A stretch of DNA of 64,000 nt from assembly GCA_016342755.1 (NCBI GenBank), contig JAEINS010000004.1, forward strand, positions 124,001-188,000, written 5' to 3'. The DNA is from Melioribacteraceae bacterium (GTDB lineage Bacteria > Bacteroidota > Ignavibacteria > Ignavibacteriales > Melioribacteraceae). A program made the position numbers and the translations under genes. Shown in pieces: positions 1 through 8,370 of this stretch (positions are counted from its first letter, which is position 1; every line of letters starts with the position of its first letter). The notes below the pieces were generated by a model, which saw only the letters and a program-made list of their open reading frames with translations, ran no database searches and was not told the DNA's origin.

Positions 1-231
1 CGATGAGATATAGCCACTTAGTAGTAAATAATATTTTGCCCATTGAGCTTGGTTGATAATAGTTGAACCACCATTTTTGTTCGTTTGCTCCTGTTCTTTC
101 TCGGAAATATTCATATTTAAAATCGGTAAATCTATAACTTCAGATGGGGATCCTGAACCACCCAATTCAAGAAGTGAATCAACTAAGGGAACAAAAAATC
201 GTAAAAACTTAGGTTTTATTTCTTTGCTCAT
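1..231 (-). CDS. Mrr N-terminal-domain protein (5' part only, cut by window edge)
   Basis: The first 77 codons of a minus-strand gene that continues beyond the left edge. The start ATG (229-231) has a GAGGATATA ribosome-binding sequence directly upstream. The peptide begins MSKEIKPKFLRFFVPLVDSL, then a LELGGSGSPSEVIDL segment, and later QAQWAKYYLLLSGYI. A helical start, an 'LGGS' winged-helix turn and an 'xxAxxYLxxxGYI' helix is the pattern of the Mrr N-terminal DNA-recognition domain (Mrr_N) found in type IV restriction proteins. The nuclease domain would lie outside the window, so restriction activity is not shown. It diverges from aceE across 234 bp. Confidence 0.6.
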   Translation of the reverse strand, partial: MSKEIKPKFLRFFVPLVDSLLELGGSGSPSEVIDLPILNMNISEKEQEQTNKNGGSTIINQAQWAKYYLLLSGYISS

Positions 232-308
232 TATATCCTCAAAGTTTAAATATAGTACCCACTTCACTAAACTTACTCATTTTACATTCATAAATCAATT
301 TGAATAAA

Positions 309-327
309 AAAGGTTCGCGAATCCTTT
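309..327. repeat. Small hairpin in the Mrr_N/aceE intergenic region
   Basis: AAAGG and CCTTT flank a TTCGCGAAT loop. It superficially resembles a tRNA T-arm (GGTTCG..AATCC), but the loop is 9 nt and no acceptor, D or anticodon arm is nearby. The rest of 232-465 is AT-rich and shows no gene; the promoters of both divergent genes should be here. Confidence 0.25.
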
Positions 328-465
328 CCCTGTGATTAGAATCTAATCTTAATAAGCATAATTTTATAGGATGCGAGATGTTATTTTATTAACTTTGGAA
401 AGTTAAATAACACTTTTTATCCGATTAAGAATTTTTATAGTAAAAATAAATTGTAAGGTTATAAA

Positions 466-3141
466 ATGAGCGAATTAAATAAAAATGAGCTTGAGTTGAT
501 TAAAGAAGAAGAGACGAGAGAATGGATTGAATCGCTGGAATATGTAATGCAGAACGGTGGTCCGGAAAGGGTAAAAGAACTGCTTCATGATCTTGATACA
601 TACGCGCATGAAGCCGGTGTAGACTTACCATTTACAGCTAACACTCCATTTGTAAACTCAATTCCTCCACATCAGCAGCCAGGTTTTCCGGGAAGTAGAG
701 AAATAGAAAGACGTATAAAATCTCTTATCCGATGGAACGCAATGGCAATGGTTGTCAGATCAAATAGAGAATCTGCCGGTATAGGCGGGCATATTTCTAC
801 CTTTGCCTCGGCCGCAACTTTATATGAAGTTGCTTTTAATCATTTTTTCAAAGGTAAAGATAATAATCAGCGTGGCGATCAAATCTATTTTCAGGGTCAT
901 GCGGCTCCGGGCGTTTATGCAAGAGCCTTTTTAGAAGGAAGACTCTCAATAGAACAGCTTCAAAATTTTAGAAGAGAATTAGCTCCCGGCGGCGGACTTT
1001 CATCATATCCGCATCCTTGGTTAATGCCTGACTTCTGGGAATTCCCAACAGTATCAATGGGATTAGGTCCTATAATGGCAATCTACCAAGCCAGGTTTAA
1101 TAGATACTTAGAAGACCGCGGATTATTAACTCCTGCCGATACAAATGTCTGGGCGTTTTTAGGCGACGGTGAAACAGACGAGCCTGAAGCACTTGGTGCT
1201 ATCTCACTAGCTTCAAGAGAAAAACTTGATAACTTAGTTTTTGTAATAAACTGCAACCTTCAAAGATTGGATGGACCGGTTAGAGGTAATGGAAATGTTG
1301 TTCAGGAACTGGAAGCTAGTTTTAAAGGTGCAGGTTGGAATGTTATAAAAGTTCTTTTAGGAAGTGAATGGGATGAAATTCTTAAGAAGGACAAAAAAGG
1401 TCTTCTGATGAAACGCTTTGCCGAAACAGTTGATGGTGCTTCTCAGAAACATTCAATTCAGGACGGAGCATACTTAAGAGAGCATTTCTTTGGCAAGTAT
1501 CCTGAACTAAAAGAATTGGTTGCAGATCTTACTGATGAGCAGATAGAAAAATTGAAACGTGGCGGTCATGATCCGTTGAAGGTTTATTCAGCGTATAAAG
1601 CAGCTACAGAACATAAAGGTCAGCCAACAGTTGTTTTAGCGAGAACTGTAAAGGGTTACGGACTTGGTGAAGCTGGTGAAGGTAAGAATATTACACACTC
1701 ACAAAAAAAATTGAACGAAGAAGAATTAAAACATTTCCGTTCACGATTTGGTATTCCTATTTCGGACGAAGAAATTGCAAATGCACCATTTTACAAGCCT
1801 GCTGATAACAGTTTAGAAATTAGATATCTAAAAGAAAGACGTCAGGAACTTGGCGGATACGTTCCAAAAAGAATTTTAAGAAACTCTCCGTTAAGCACAC
1901 CTTCTGATGCCCTTTTTGAAGAGTTCTACAAGGGAACCGGAGAACGTGAAGCTTCAACTACAATGGTTATGGTAAGAATATTAACTAAGCTTCTTAAAGA
2001 CAAAGAAGTTGGCAAGCTGATTGTTCCTATTGTTCCGGATGAAGCTAGAACATTTGGTATGGAAGCTTTATTCCGTCAAGTTGGTATTTACTCGCATCCA
2101 GGTCAGTTATATGAGCCGGTTGATAGCGATAGTCTTCTATATTATAAAGAAGCAAAAGACGGACAGATATTAGAAGAAGGAATTACAGAAGCAGGATCAA
2201 TGTCTTCATTTATTGCTGCTGGTACTGCTTATTCAACACACGGCGTTAACATGATTCCATTTTTTGTATTTTATTCAATGTTCGGATTCCAAAGAATTGG
2301 CGATCTTGCCTGGGCTGCGGCTGATATGCGTACTAAAGGGTTTATGTTCGGCGGAACCGCTGGCAGAACTACTTTAGCCGGTGAAGGTTTACAGCATCAG
2401 GACGGACAAAGTCATTTACTGGCTTATCCAATTCCAACTCTTAAAACTTACGATCCTGCATTCGCATTTGAGTTAGCAGTAATTATTCGCGACGGTATCT
2501 ACAGAATGTATGAGAAACAGGAAGACCTTTTCTACTACATAACAATAATGAATGAAAATTATATACAACCGGAAATGCCTGCCGGTGTTAAGGAAGGTAT
2601 TCTTAAAGGGATGTATAAATTTAAGAAGTCGAATAAAAAATCTAAAGTTAAAGCTCAACTAATTGGCAGCGGTACAATTCTAAACGAAGTGTTAAAAGCT
2701 TCTGAAATATTGGAAAAAGATTATAATGTGTCTGCCGATATCTGGAGTTTAACAAGCGTAAAAGAACTTCATCTTGATGCCCAGGAAACTGAAAGATGGA
2801 ATATGCTTAATCCAGATAAAAAGGCTAAAACTCCTTATATAGCTGAAATTACTAAAGACGAAAAGGGTGCATTCGTTTATGCGTCAGATTATCTGCAGTT
2901 CTCAGGCGATTCATTAGCAAAATGGTTACCAGGCAAGTTAACTACAATGGGTACTTTTGGATTTGGCAGAAGTGAATCCAGGGAATCATTAAGAGACTTC
3001 TTTGAAGTTGACGCGAAACATATTACATATTCAACTTTATATGCGCTTTATACTGAAGGAAGTATCAAAAAAGATGTTTTAACAAAAGCTCAGAAAGCTT
3101 TAGGTATTAATCCGGAAAAATTAAATCCGGCAAAATCATAA
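466..3141 (+). CDS. aceE: Pyruvate dehydrogenase E1 component, homodimeric type
   Basis: Thiamine-diphosphate E1 of the pyruvate dehydrogenase complex, decarboxylating pyruvate and acetylating the lipoyl groups of E2. At 891 residues it matches the single-chain AceE family (about 885-890 aa) rather than the split alpha/beta type. Visible signatures are the TPP/Mg motif GDGETDEPEALG followed about 30 residues later by NCNLQRLDGPVRGNG, the N-terminal 'SAGIGGHISTFASAATLYEV' block, and 'EGLQHQDGQSHLLA' in the second half. The start ATG is preceded by TAAGG at suitable spacing. aceF follows within 24 bp and lpdA further on, so the whole complex is encoded together. Confidence 0.96.
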   Translation: MSELNKNELELIKEEETREWIESLEYVMQNGGPERVKELLHDLDTYAHEAGVDLPFTANTPFVNSIPPHQQPGFPGSREIERRIKSLIRWNAMAMVVRSNRESAGIGGHISTFASAATLYEVAFNHFFKGKDNNQRGDQIYFQGHAAPGVYARAFLEGRLSIEQLQNFRRELAPGGGLSSYPHPWLMPDFWEFPTVSMGLGPIMAIYQARFNRYLEDRGLLTPADTNVWAFLGDGETDEPEALGAISLASREKLDNLVFVINCNLQRLDGPVRGNGNVVQELEASFKGAGWNVIKVLLGSEWDEILKKDKKGLLMKRFAETVDGASQKHSIQDGAYLREHFFGKYPELKELVADLTDEQIEKLKRGGHDPLKVYSAYKAATEHKGQPTVVLARTVKGYGLGEAGEGKNITHSQKKLNEEELKHFRSRFGIPISDEEIANAPFYKPADNSLEIRYLKERRQELGGYVPKRILRNSPLSTPSDALFEEFYKGTGEREASTTMVMVRILTKLLKDKEVGKLIVPIVPDEARTFGMEALFRQVGIYSHPGQLYEPVDSDSLLYYKEAKDGQILEEGITEAGSMSSFIAAGTAYSTHGVNMIPFFVFYSMFGFQRIGDLAWAAADMRTKGFMFGGTAGRTTLAGEGLQHQDGQSHLLAYPIPTLKTYDPAFAFELAVIIRDGIYRMYEKQEDLFYYITIMNENYIQPEMPAGVKEGILKGMYKFKKSNKKSKVKAQLIGSGTILNEVLKASEILEKDYNVSADIWSLTSVKELHLDAQETERWNMLNPDKKAKTPYIAEITKDEKGAFVYASDYLQFSGDSLAKWLPGKLTTMGTFGFGRSESRESLRDFFEVDAKHITYSTLYALYTEGSIKKDVLTKAQKALGINPEKLNPAKS

Positions 3142-3165
3142 GAAAATAATTTGATGAGAATAAAT

Positions 3166-4782
3166 ATGAGTTTAGAATTTAAATTACCCGAACTTGGTGA
3201 AAATATAACTTCGGCTGATGTGATTAAAGTTCTTATATCGGTTGGTGATAAAGTAGAGGTTGAACAGCCGGTTTTAGAGATTGAGACTGAAAAAGCTACG
3301 ATTGAGGTTCCTTCTTCAATTGCGGGAAATGTATCGGAAGTTTTAGTTAAGGATGGCGATAATATCAAAATTGGTCAGCTTATCTTTAAGACTTCAGGTA
3401 CTGAAGCTGCAAAGCCTGAAGTAAAAGCAGAGCCAAAAAAAATTAAGGCAGAAACCGTTCCGGTCGAGACAAAATCAGCTGCTGTTAAAACATCCGGCGG
3501 AACAGTTGAGTTTAAACTTCCCGATCTGGGCGAAAATATATCGAGCGCAGAGATTACAAAAGTACTTGTGAAAGCTGGCGATACGATTAGTGAAGGACAA
3601 AATGTAATTGAAGTTGAAAGTGAGAAAGCCGCATTGGAAGTACCTTGCGATTATGCCGGTGTTGTGAAAACTGTTAAGGTTAAAGAAGGTGATAAGGTTT
3701 CTTCCGGCGATGTTATTTTGGTTATTGAATCAACATCCGTTAAAGTTGAAGCACCAAAAACCGTTTCAGCACAGCAGGTTCCACCGCAGGCAGTTAATCC
3801 AAAACCTCCCGTATTTGTAAATCATATTCCTGAGGCTCCTCCTGTAAAAAGAGAAGTTATAAAATTTAAGGTTGTCCCGGCAGCTCCTTCTGTTAGAAGA
3901 TTTGCCAGAGAAATTGGAATTATGATTGAAGATGTAACCGGAACAGGCCCGGGAAAAAGAATTACAGTTGAAGATGTTAAAAAATATTCAAAACGTAAAA
4001 ATGAATTAACTGATAAAAATTTAGGCGGAAACGCTTCGCTAGGAATTGTTCCACAAAAACTGCCCGACTTTACTAAATGGGGTGATGTTGAAGTTAAGAA
4101 GATGAGTAATGTCCGTAAAAAAACTGCGGAACATCTTTCATATGCATGGGCTTCAATTCCTCACGTTACACAATTTGATAAAGCAGATATAACTGAGTTA
4201 GAGCAATTACGAAAGCAGTTTGGCAAGTTAGCTGAAAAAGTCGGCGGTAAACTTACTATCACCGCGATTCTGTTAAAAGTTCTTGCATCCGCGTTTAAGA
4301 AATTTCCTCAGTTCAACTCAAGTGTTGATATGCAGAATCATGAAATTATTTATAAAAATTATGTAAACATTGGTATTGCTGTGGATACTGACCGAGGTTT
4401 AATTGTACCTGTTATCAGAGACGTTGATAAAAAGAATATTGTTCAATTAGCAAAAGATCTGACAGATATTTCTGTTAAAGCACGAAACAATAAAATTACT
4501 CTTGAAGATATGCAGGGCGGTAATTTCACAATTAGTAATCTTGGCGGAATTGGCGGAACTTCGTTTACACCGATTGTTAACACTCCGGAAGTCGCTATAC
4601 TTGGAGTCTCCAGAGGTGCTATGGAGCCGGTATATAAAGATGGAAATTTTGTTCCAAGATTAAAATTGCCATTATCATTATCGTATGATCACAGAGTTAT
4701 TGACGGTGCTGACGGAGCAAGATTTATTCGCTGGGTTTGTGAAGCTTTAGAAAATCCTTTACTTTTAGTTTTAGAAGGTTAG
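3166..4782 (+). CDS. aceF: Pyruvate dehydrogenase E2, dihydrolipoyl acetyltransferase
   Basis: E2 core of the pyruvate dehydrogenase complex, moving the acetyl group to CoA. About 538 residues in the order: lipoyl domain 1 (lipoyl Lys in ETEKATIEVP), lipoyl domain 2 (ESEKAALEVP), Pro/Ala/Val-rich linker, peripheral subunit-binding domain (APSVRRFAREIGI...GPGKRITVEDV), and the catalytic domain ending with the HRVIDGADGA motif (HxxxDG active site). I chose the ATG at 3166 (MSLEFKLPELGE) because it opens directly on the lipoyl fold and has GAGAA upstream; in-frame TTG 3151 and ATG 3154 would add 4-5 residues. Probably cotranscribed with aceE. Confidence 0.93.
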   Translation: MSLEFKLPELGENITSADVIKVLISVGDKVEVEQPVLEIETEKATIEVPSSIAGNVSEVLVKDGDNIKIGQLIFKTSGTEAAKPEVKAEPKKIKAETVPVETKSAAVKTSGGTVEFKLPDLGENISSAEITKVLVKAGDTISEGQNVIEVESEKAALEVPCDYAGVVKTVKVKEGDKVSSGDVILVIESTSVKVEAPKTVSAQQVPPQAVNPKPPVFVNHIPEAPPVKREVIKFKVVPAAPSVRRFAREIGIMIEDVTGTGPGKRITVEDVKKYSKRKNELTDKNLGGNASLGIVPQKLPDFTKWGDVEVKKMSNVRKKTAEHLSYAWASIPHVTQFDKADITELEQLRKQFGKLAEKVGGKLTITAILLKVLASAFKKFPQFNSSVDMQNHEIIYKNYVNIGIAVDTDRGLIVPVIRDVDKKNIVQLAKDLTDISVKARNNKITLEDMQGGNFTISNLGGIGGTSFTPIVNTPEVAILGVSRGAMEPVYKDGNFVPRLKLPLSLSYDHRVIDGADGARFIRWVCEALENPLLLVLEG

Positions 4783-4798
4783 ACTATAAAACTTTAAA

Positions 4799-4825
4799 GA
4801 TAACATCTTAAGTAAAGATGTCATC
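4799..4825. repeat. GATRACATCTT hairpin after aceF
   Basis: GATAACATCTT (4799-4809) and AAGATGTCATC (4815-4825) form an 11-bp stem with one mismatch and a 5-nt loop. The arm nearly equals that of the hairpin after prfA at 10147-10173 (GATGACATCT), suggesting a shared palindromic repeat. No strong T-run follows on the plus strand, so terminator activity is uncertain. Confidence 0.55.
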
Positions 4826-4843
4826 TCTCTTGATAAATTATGT

Positions 4844-4902
4844 TGTCATTTCTAACGAAGCGAGAAATCTGTTCTCACTTATGTTATTCTTTAGAAATGA
4901 TA
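4844..4902. repeat. Imperfect inverted repeat with TGTCATTTC-type ends
   Basis: TGTCATTTCTAA (4844-4855) is answered by TTAGAAATGATA (4891-4902), giving 11 of 12 paired positions around a 35-nt interior. The TGTCATT/AATGACA ends recur inside the repeat at 43157-43268. It lies in the 201-bp aceF-lpdA gap and looks like a degenerate dispersed palindrome. Confidence 0.45.
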
Positions 4903-4930
4903 TTTAAGATAAGTTAAACGAGTTATATTT

Positions 4931-4965
4931 AAACCTCGTAGGTTTTCAAAACCTCCGGGGTTTTT
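4931..4965 (+). terminator. Tandem A/T-capped hairpins before lpdA
   Basis: AAACCT-CGT-AGGTTT (4931-4945) is followed at once by AAAACC-TCCGG-GGTTTT (4948-4964) and a T-run. This would work as an intrinsic terminator or attenuator between aceF and lpdA, and may itself be a dispersed repeat. lpdA's AGGAGA ribosome-binding site begins about 5 bases after the T-run. Confidence 0.5.
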
Positions 4966-4983
4966 ACATAGGAGATTATAAAA

Positions 4984-6399
4984 ATGGTCGTTAATACTAA
5001 AGTTGCTATTTTAGGAGCGGGACCTGGTGGTTACACAGCTGCATTTTTGGCAGCCGATTTAGGAATGGACGTAACTTTAATAGATCTTGAAAAAAATCCG
5101 GGCGGAGTTTGTTTATACAAAGGATGTATTCCTTCGAAAGCCTTACTTCATATTGCAAAACTTTTAGAAGAAACTAAACACGCTAAAAAATGGGGTATCG
5201 ATTTTGGCGAACCTCAAATTGACATTAAAAAGGTTAAACGTTTTAAGGATAAAGTAATTGCTAAACTAACCGGCGGCACAGGACAGTTAGTTAAACAAAG
5301 AAAGATAAATTATATTCAGGGTCGCGGACAGTTTATAAATTCAACTACAATTCAGGTAGAAAAAGTTGACGGTACAACTGAAGAGGTTGTTTTTGAAAAA
5401 GCTATTCTCGCAACAGGATCCGAACCTGTAAGAATTCCGGGATTATGGATAGATTCTCCAAATGTAATTGATTCAACCGGGGCTTTAGAATTGAATGATG
5501 TGCCGGAAAAGATGCTTGTACTTGGCGGCGGAATTATTGGTCTCGAAATGGCTACTGTTTATGCCTCGCTCGGATCAAAAGTTTCTGTTGTGGAAATGAT
5601 GCCTCAGTTAATTCCTGGTGCCGATCTTGACCTGGTTTCTGTTCTTACAAGAAGTCTAACTCCAAGACTTGATAAAATAATGCTTAATACAAAAGTTTTA
5701 AGTGTTGAAGAGACAGATGAAGGAATTAAGGTTACTTTTGATGGCGAAAAGGTAAAAGAAAAAGTTCAGGTGTTTGATAAAGTACTTATGTCTATCGGAA
5801 GAAGACCTGTTACTAAAGGTTTAGGAATCGAAAATACTCAGATTCAAATTGATGAAAAAGGTTTTGTGATTGTTGATGATCAGCTTAAAACCTCTGATGC
5901 AAATATTTACGCAATTGGTGATCTGGTTGGAAATCCGATGCTGGCTCATAAAGCTTCCGCTGAAGGAAAAGTAGCCGTTGAACATATTGCCGGACACAAA
6001 GTAGCATTCGATCATGTTGTAATTCCATCTGTTGTTTATACCGATCCTGAACTTGCATGGGCTGGTTTAACTGAAAACGAAGCTGCAGAAAAAGGAATTA
6101 ATGTTGAAGTTCAGAAATTTCCATGGGCTGCAAGCGGAAGAGCTGTTACAATGGATAGAAATGACGGCATGACTAAAATTCTTGCTGATCCCGAAACCGG
6201 AAGAATTATGGGAATGGGATTAGTTGGTCCGGGTGCCGGAGAAATGATTTCAGAAGGCGCATTGGCAATTGAAATGGCTGCTCTTGTTAAAGATGTTGCT
6301 CTCACAATTCATCCACATCCAACAATTTCGGAAACTGTTATGGAAACAGCCGAAATGTTTTTTGGACAAAGTACGCATATCTATAAACCTAAAAAATAA
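4984..6399 (+). CDS. lpdA: Dihydrolipoyl dehydrogenase (E3)
   Basis: FAD-dependent E3 that reoxidises dihydrolipoamide of the pyruvate dehydrogenase E2 with NAD+. The 471 residues fit the family. An N-terminal FAD fold (AILGAGPGGYTAAFLAADLG) is followed by the redox-active disulfide as GGVCLYKGCIPSKALL; the usual sequence is CLNxGC, so the CLYKGC spacer is a variant with spacing kept. Then come a central NAD-binding GGGIIGLE, the second FAD motif (IYAIGDL) and the C-terminal HPHPTISE active-site His/Glu. AGGAGA lies upstream of the ATG. It is separated from aceF by 201 bp with hairpins, so it may have its own promoter. Confidence 0.95.
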   Translation: MVVNTKVAILGAGPGGYTAAFLAADLGMDVTLIDLEKNPGGVCLYKGCIPSKALLHIAKLLEETKHAKKWGIDFGEPQIDIKKVKRFKDKVIAKLTGGTGQLVKQRKINYIQGRGQFINSTTIQVEKVDGTTEEVVFEKAILATGSEPVRIPGLWIDSPNVIDSTGALELNDVPEKMLVLGGGIIGLEMATVYASLGSKVSVVEMMPQLIPGADLDLVSVLTRSLTPRLDKIMLNTKVLSVEETDEGIKVTFDGEKVKEKVQVFDKVLMSIGRRPVTKGLGIENTQIQIDEKGFVIVDDQLKTSDANIYAIGDLVGNPMLAHKASAEGKVAVEHIAGHKVAFDHVVIPSVVYTDPELAWAGLTENEAAEKGINVEVQKFPWAASGRAVTMDRNDGMTKILADPETGRIMGMGLVGPGAGEMISEGALAIEMAALVKDVALTIHPHPTISETVMETAEMFFGQSTHIYKPKK

Positions 6400-6423
6400 A
6401 GTTTATTTCATTCTCGATTTTTC

Positions 6424-6451
6424 AAAAGGTCTGTTAAAGCAGACCTTTTTT
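6424..6451 (+). terminator. Intrinsic terminator of lpdA
   Basis: A perfect 10-bp stem AAAAGGTCTG / CAGACCTTTT with loop TTAAAG, running into six T residues, 25 bp after the lpdA stop. Confidence 0.85.
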
Positions 6452-6481
6452 GTAATTTATATTCTATGAAAGAAGAATAGC

Positions 6482-6937
6482 ATGAAAACTATAAATCTGA
6501 TTTGCCCTGTTTCTGATAAAAAAGCCAACGCTGCCGAATTAAGAATAATGGCTTTTTTAACCAGCCTGTTGATAATTGCGTATTTAATAACCTATAATCC
6601 TGTTTTTATACTTTTAGCCGGATCCGATTTATTTATCAGATCAATTATGAAACCTGAATATAGCCCGTTTAAGTGTATGGCATCTAAAATATTTAATTTG
6701 TTCAATTTTAAAAAGAAAACTACAGATCTGGCTCCAAAAATTTTTGCCGCAAGATGCGGAGTCTTCATTTCAATTTTAACTTTGGTTTTTCATTTTCTAG
6801 GATTTACTATAACCAGCTACACAGCCGCGGCAATTTTTCTTAGTTTGTCGTTATTAAATTCCTTATTTGGAATTTGTGTCGGTTGTTTTATATATACTTC
6901 TTTGGTTTTTTCATTTTATCAAAAAAGGGAAAAGTAA
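6482..6937 (+). CDS. DUF4395 family membrane protein
   Basis: A 151-residue polytopic membrane protein of unknown function. It starts with a short cytosolic 'NLICPVSDKKANAAELRIMAF' segment, then hydrophobic segments at roughly 22-45, 85-105 and 112-145, and ends with the family's hallmark Cys-x-Gly-Cys stretch (GICVGCFIYT). Proline-led openings of the 'CPVxxKxANAxxxR' kind and the terminal CVGC are typical of DUF4395. It follows the lpdA terminator with its own AGAAG ribosome-binding site and faces the CheW gene convergently. Function is not known and I infer none. Confidence 0.7.
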   Translation: MKTINLICPVSDKKANAAELRIMAFLTSLLIIAYLITYNPVFILLAGSDLFIRSIMKPEYSPFKCMASKIFNLFNFKKKTTDLAPKIFAARCGVFISILTLVFHFLGFTITSYTAAAIFLSLSLLNSLFGICVGCFIYTSLVFSFYQKREK

Positions 6938-6976
6938 AACCAGTAATTAAATTAGTTGATGATGATTCTTACATTC

Positions 6977-7789
6977 TTAAGCATAACTGGCAACAGTATC
7001 GCCATTAAGAATGTAATTTTCATCAATAACAATTATAATGGATTCATCATTTTCAATTTCAGCAATACCTTTTATAAGTCTCTGATCATTAATTTTCATG
7101 ATCTCTGAACTTTCCCCGGTTATAACTTTTTCTTCAATATTCTGGACAGAAATAACTTTATCAACCGTAATTCCAATTCTGCTATTATTAACCTCAATTA
7201 TAATTGCGAGCTCCTGACTCTTCTTTTTATAAGCTTTTTTGCATTCGGCAAATAATGAAATCATTTCGGAAAGTTCTTTTTCTCTGGTATTATTTATAAT
7301 TTCCCTGGCAAAATCAAAATCACCTTCATGTTTCGCTTTTTCAATTTCTGCGGCAATTGCATGAATTGCCTGATGAGGAGAATTAAACCTTTCAAGAATA
7401 TCCCTTAAAACAATACTTTCAGTTTCAAAATTATCGTACCACAAACCAAAAGCACATTTATGAGGATCTGTAGTTAGTGTAAATGAAGTGTTCTGTTCAA
7501 CTGATTCTTCTAGTGCCATAAGCCACGATTTATGCTCTTGTTCCCGTTTATCCATCATATCATCAAATTCTTTAATATCCTCCCGGACACTTTTTATTCC
7601 CATCATCATTCTAAGATCCGCAATTTGTACAATTTGTCCGCGTAAGTTTATAATACCTCTAATATGATCCGGATAATTCGGTATTGATGATACATCAGGA
7701 AGTTTAACTATTGATTGAACATGTTTACTTGAAACAGCAAAAACTGAGTCATTTATTGAAAATAAAACCATTGGAAAATCATTTTCCAT
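6977..7789 (-). CDS. CheW-like chemotaxis coupling protein with inserted CZB zinc-binding domain
   Basis: A 270-residue protein in which a CheW fold is split. Residues 1-70 are the first CheW subdomain (MVLFSINDSVFAV...IRGIINLRGQIVQIADLR) and about 195-262 the second (ELAIIIEVNNSRIGITVDKV...QRLIKGIAEI). Between them is an insert of about 120 residues with chemoreceptor zinc-binding features: HKSW (His86), HKCAFGLWYD (Cys112), and SPHQAIHAI (His139, His143), the expected 3His-1Cys ligand set. CZB domains respond to Zn or oxidation of the zinc-bound Cys; here the sensor would sit in the adaptor rather than the receptor. I chose the ATG with AGAGG upstream; an in-frame upstream start would add 25 unlikely residues. 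No receptor, CheA or CheY gene is nearby. Confidence 0.85.
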   Translation of the reverse strand: MENDFPMVLFSINDSVFAVSSKHVQSIVKLPDVSSIPNYPDHIRGIINLRGQIVQIADLRMMMGIKSVREDIKEFDDMMDKREQEHKSWLMALEESVEQNTSFTLTTDPHKCAFGLWYDNFETESIVLRDILERFNSPHQAIHAIAAEIEKAKHEGDFDFAREIINNTREKELSEMISLFAECKKAYKKKSQELAIIIEVNNSRIGITVDKVISVQNIEEKVITGESSEIMKINDQRLIKGIAEIENDESIIIVIDENYILNGDTVASYA

Positions 7790-7916
7790 TACTAAAACCT
7801 CTTTTTTATTATTAGCCCAATATGCAAAACATTTTATAATAAGATTAATCGTCCTTTTGCGCAAAAAGTTTAGTGGAAAAATTATTGCATTTAATTTACT
7901 AATGAATTATTATTAT

Positions 7917-7942
7917 GAGTTAGTTTGCTAGTACACTAATTC
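7917..7942 (+). promoter_or_regulatory. Candidate GntR operator (26-bp near-palindrome)
   Basis: GAGTTAGTTTGCTAG followed by TACACTAATTC reads as an imperfect palindrome centred on CTAG (half-site GARTTAGTnT). It lies 24 bp before the GntR gene and about 130 bp before the divergent CheW gene. YtrA-type GntR regulators usually bind such a site for autoregulation, so this is the likely operator. Confidence 0.5.
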
Positions 7943-7966
7943 AATAATGAAATTAGAATGTAAAAA

Positions 7967-8350
7967 ATGGATTTTAGCTCAAATAACGCTATCTATATCC
8001 AGATAGCTGAATATATCTGCGAAAACATTATTCTCAAGAAATGGAATACCGGAGAACGAATTCCTTCAGTTAGAGAATTATCCGATACTCTTAAAGTAAA
8101 TCCTAATACGATAATGAAAACTTTTACTTTTCTTCAGGAAAAAGAAATTATCTCTAATAGAAGAGGAATTGGATATTTTGTTTCTGATGCCGGTTTTTCT
8201 AATGCAAGGAATTACAAAAAAGAAAAATTTATAAATACTGATCTCGAAAACTTTTTCAATTCAGTATATTTATTAAATATAGACTTTAATGATCTTAAGA
8301 ATATTTATGAGGATTTCAGGGCAAAGTTTGAGAAAGACAAACAAGCTTGA
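7967..8350 (+). CDS. GntR-family (YtrA-like) transcriptional regulator
   Basis: A 127-residue regulator. Residues 1-72 are a GntR winged helix: IYIQIAEYICENIILKKWNTGERIPSVRELSDTLKVNPNTIMKTFTFLQEKEII, with the diagnostic 'G..IPSVRELS..L.VNPNT' helix-turn-helix. Only about 45 residues follow, too few for an FCD, UTRA or aminotransferase domain, which places it in the short YtrA group. YtrA genes normally precede an ABC transporter; none follows here, and the downstream gene is a convergent kinase. A palindromic operator lies just upstream. Its target is unknown; the divergent CheW-CZB gene is the nearest candidate. Confidence 0.85.
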   Translation: MDFSSNNAIYIQIAEYICENIILKKWNTGERIPSVRELSDTLKVNPNTIMKTFTFLQEKEIISNRRGIGYFVSDAGFSNARNYKKEKFINTDLENFFNSVYLLNIDFNDLKNIYEDFRAKFEKDKQA

Positions 8351-8370
8351 AAAGAATAGAATTTGTTAAA

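Noticed and set aside
53-307. 84-codon plus-strand reading frame
   Set aside because: It lies antisense to the Mrr_N gene, which has a good ribosome-binding site and a recognisable domain.
309-327. GGTTCGCGAATCC resembles a tRNA T-arm
   Set aside because: The loop is 9 nt, not 7, and no matching acceptor stem, D-arm or anticodon arm lies within reach; called only as a hairpin.
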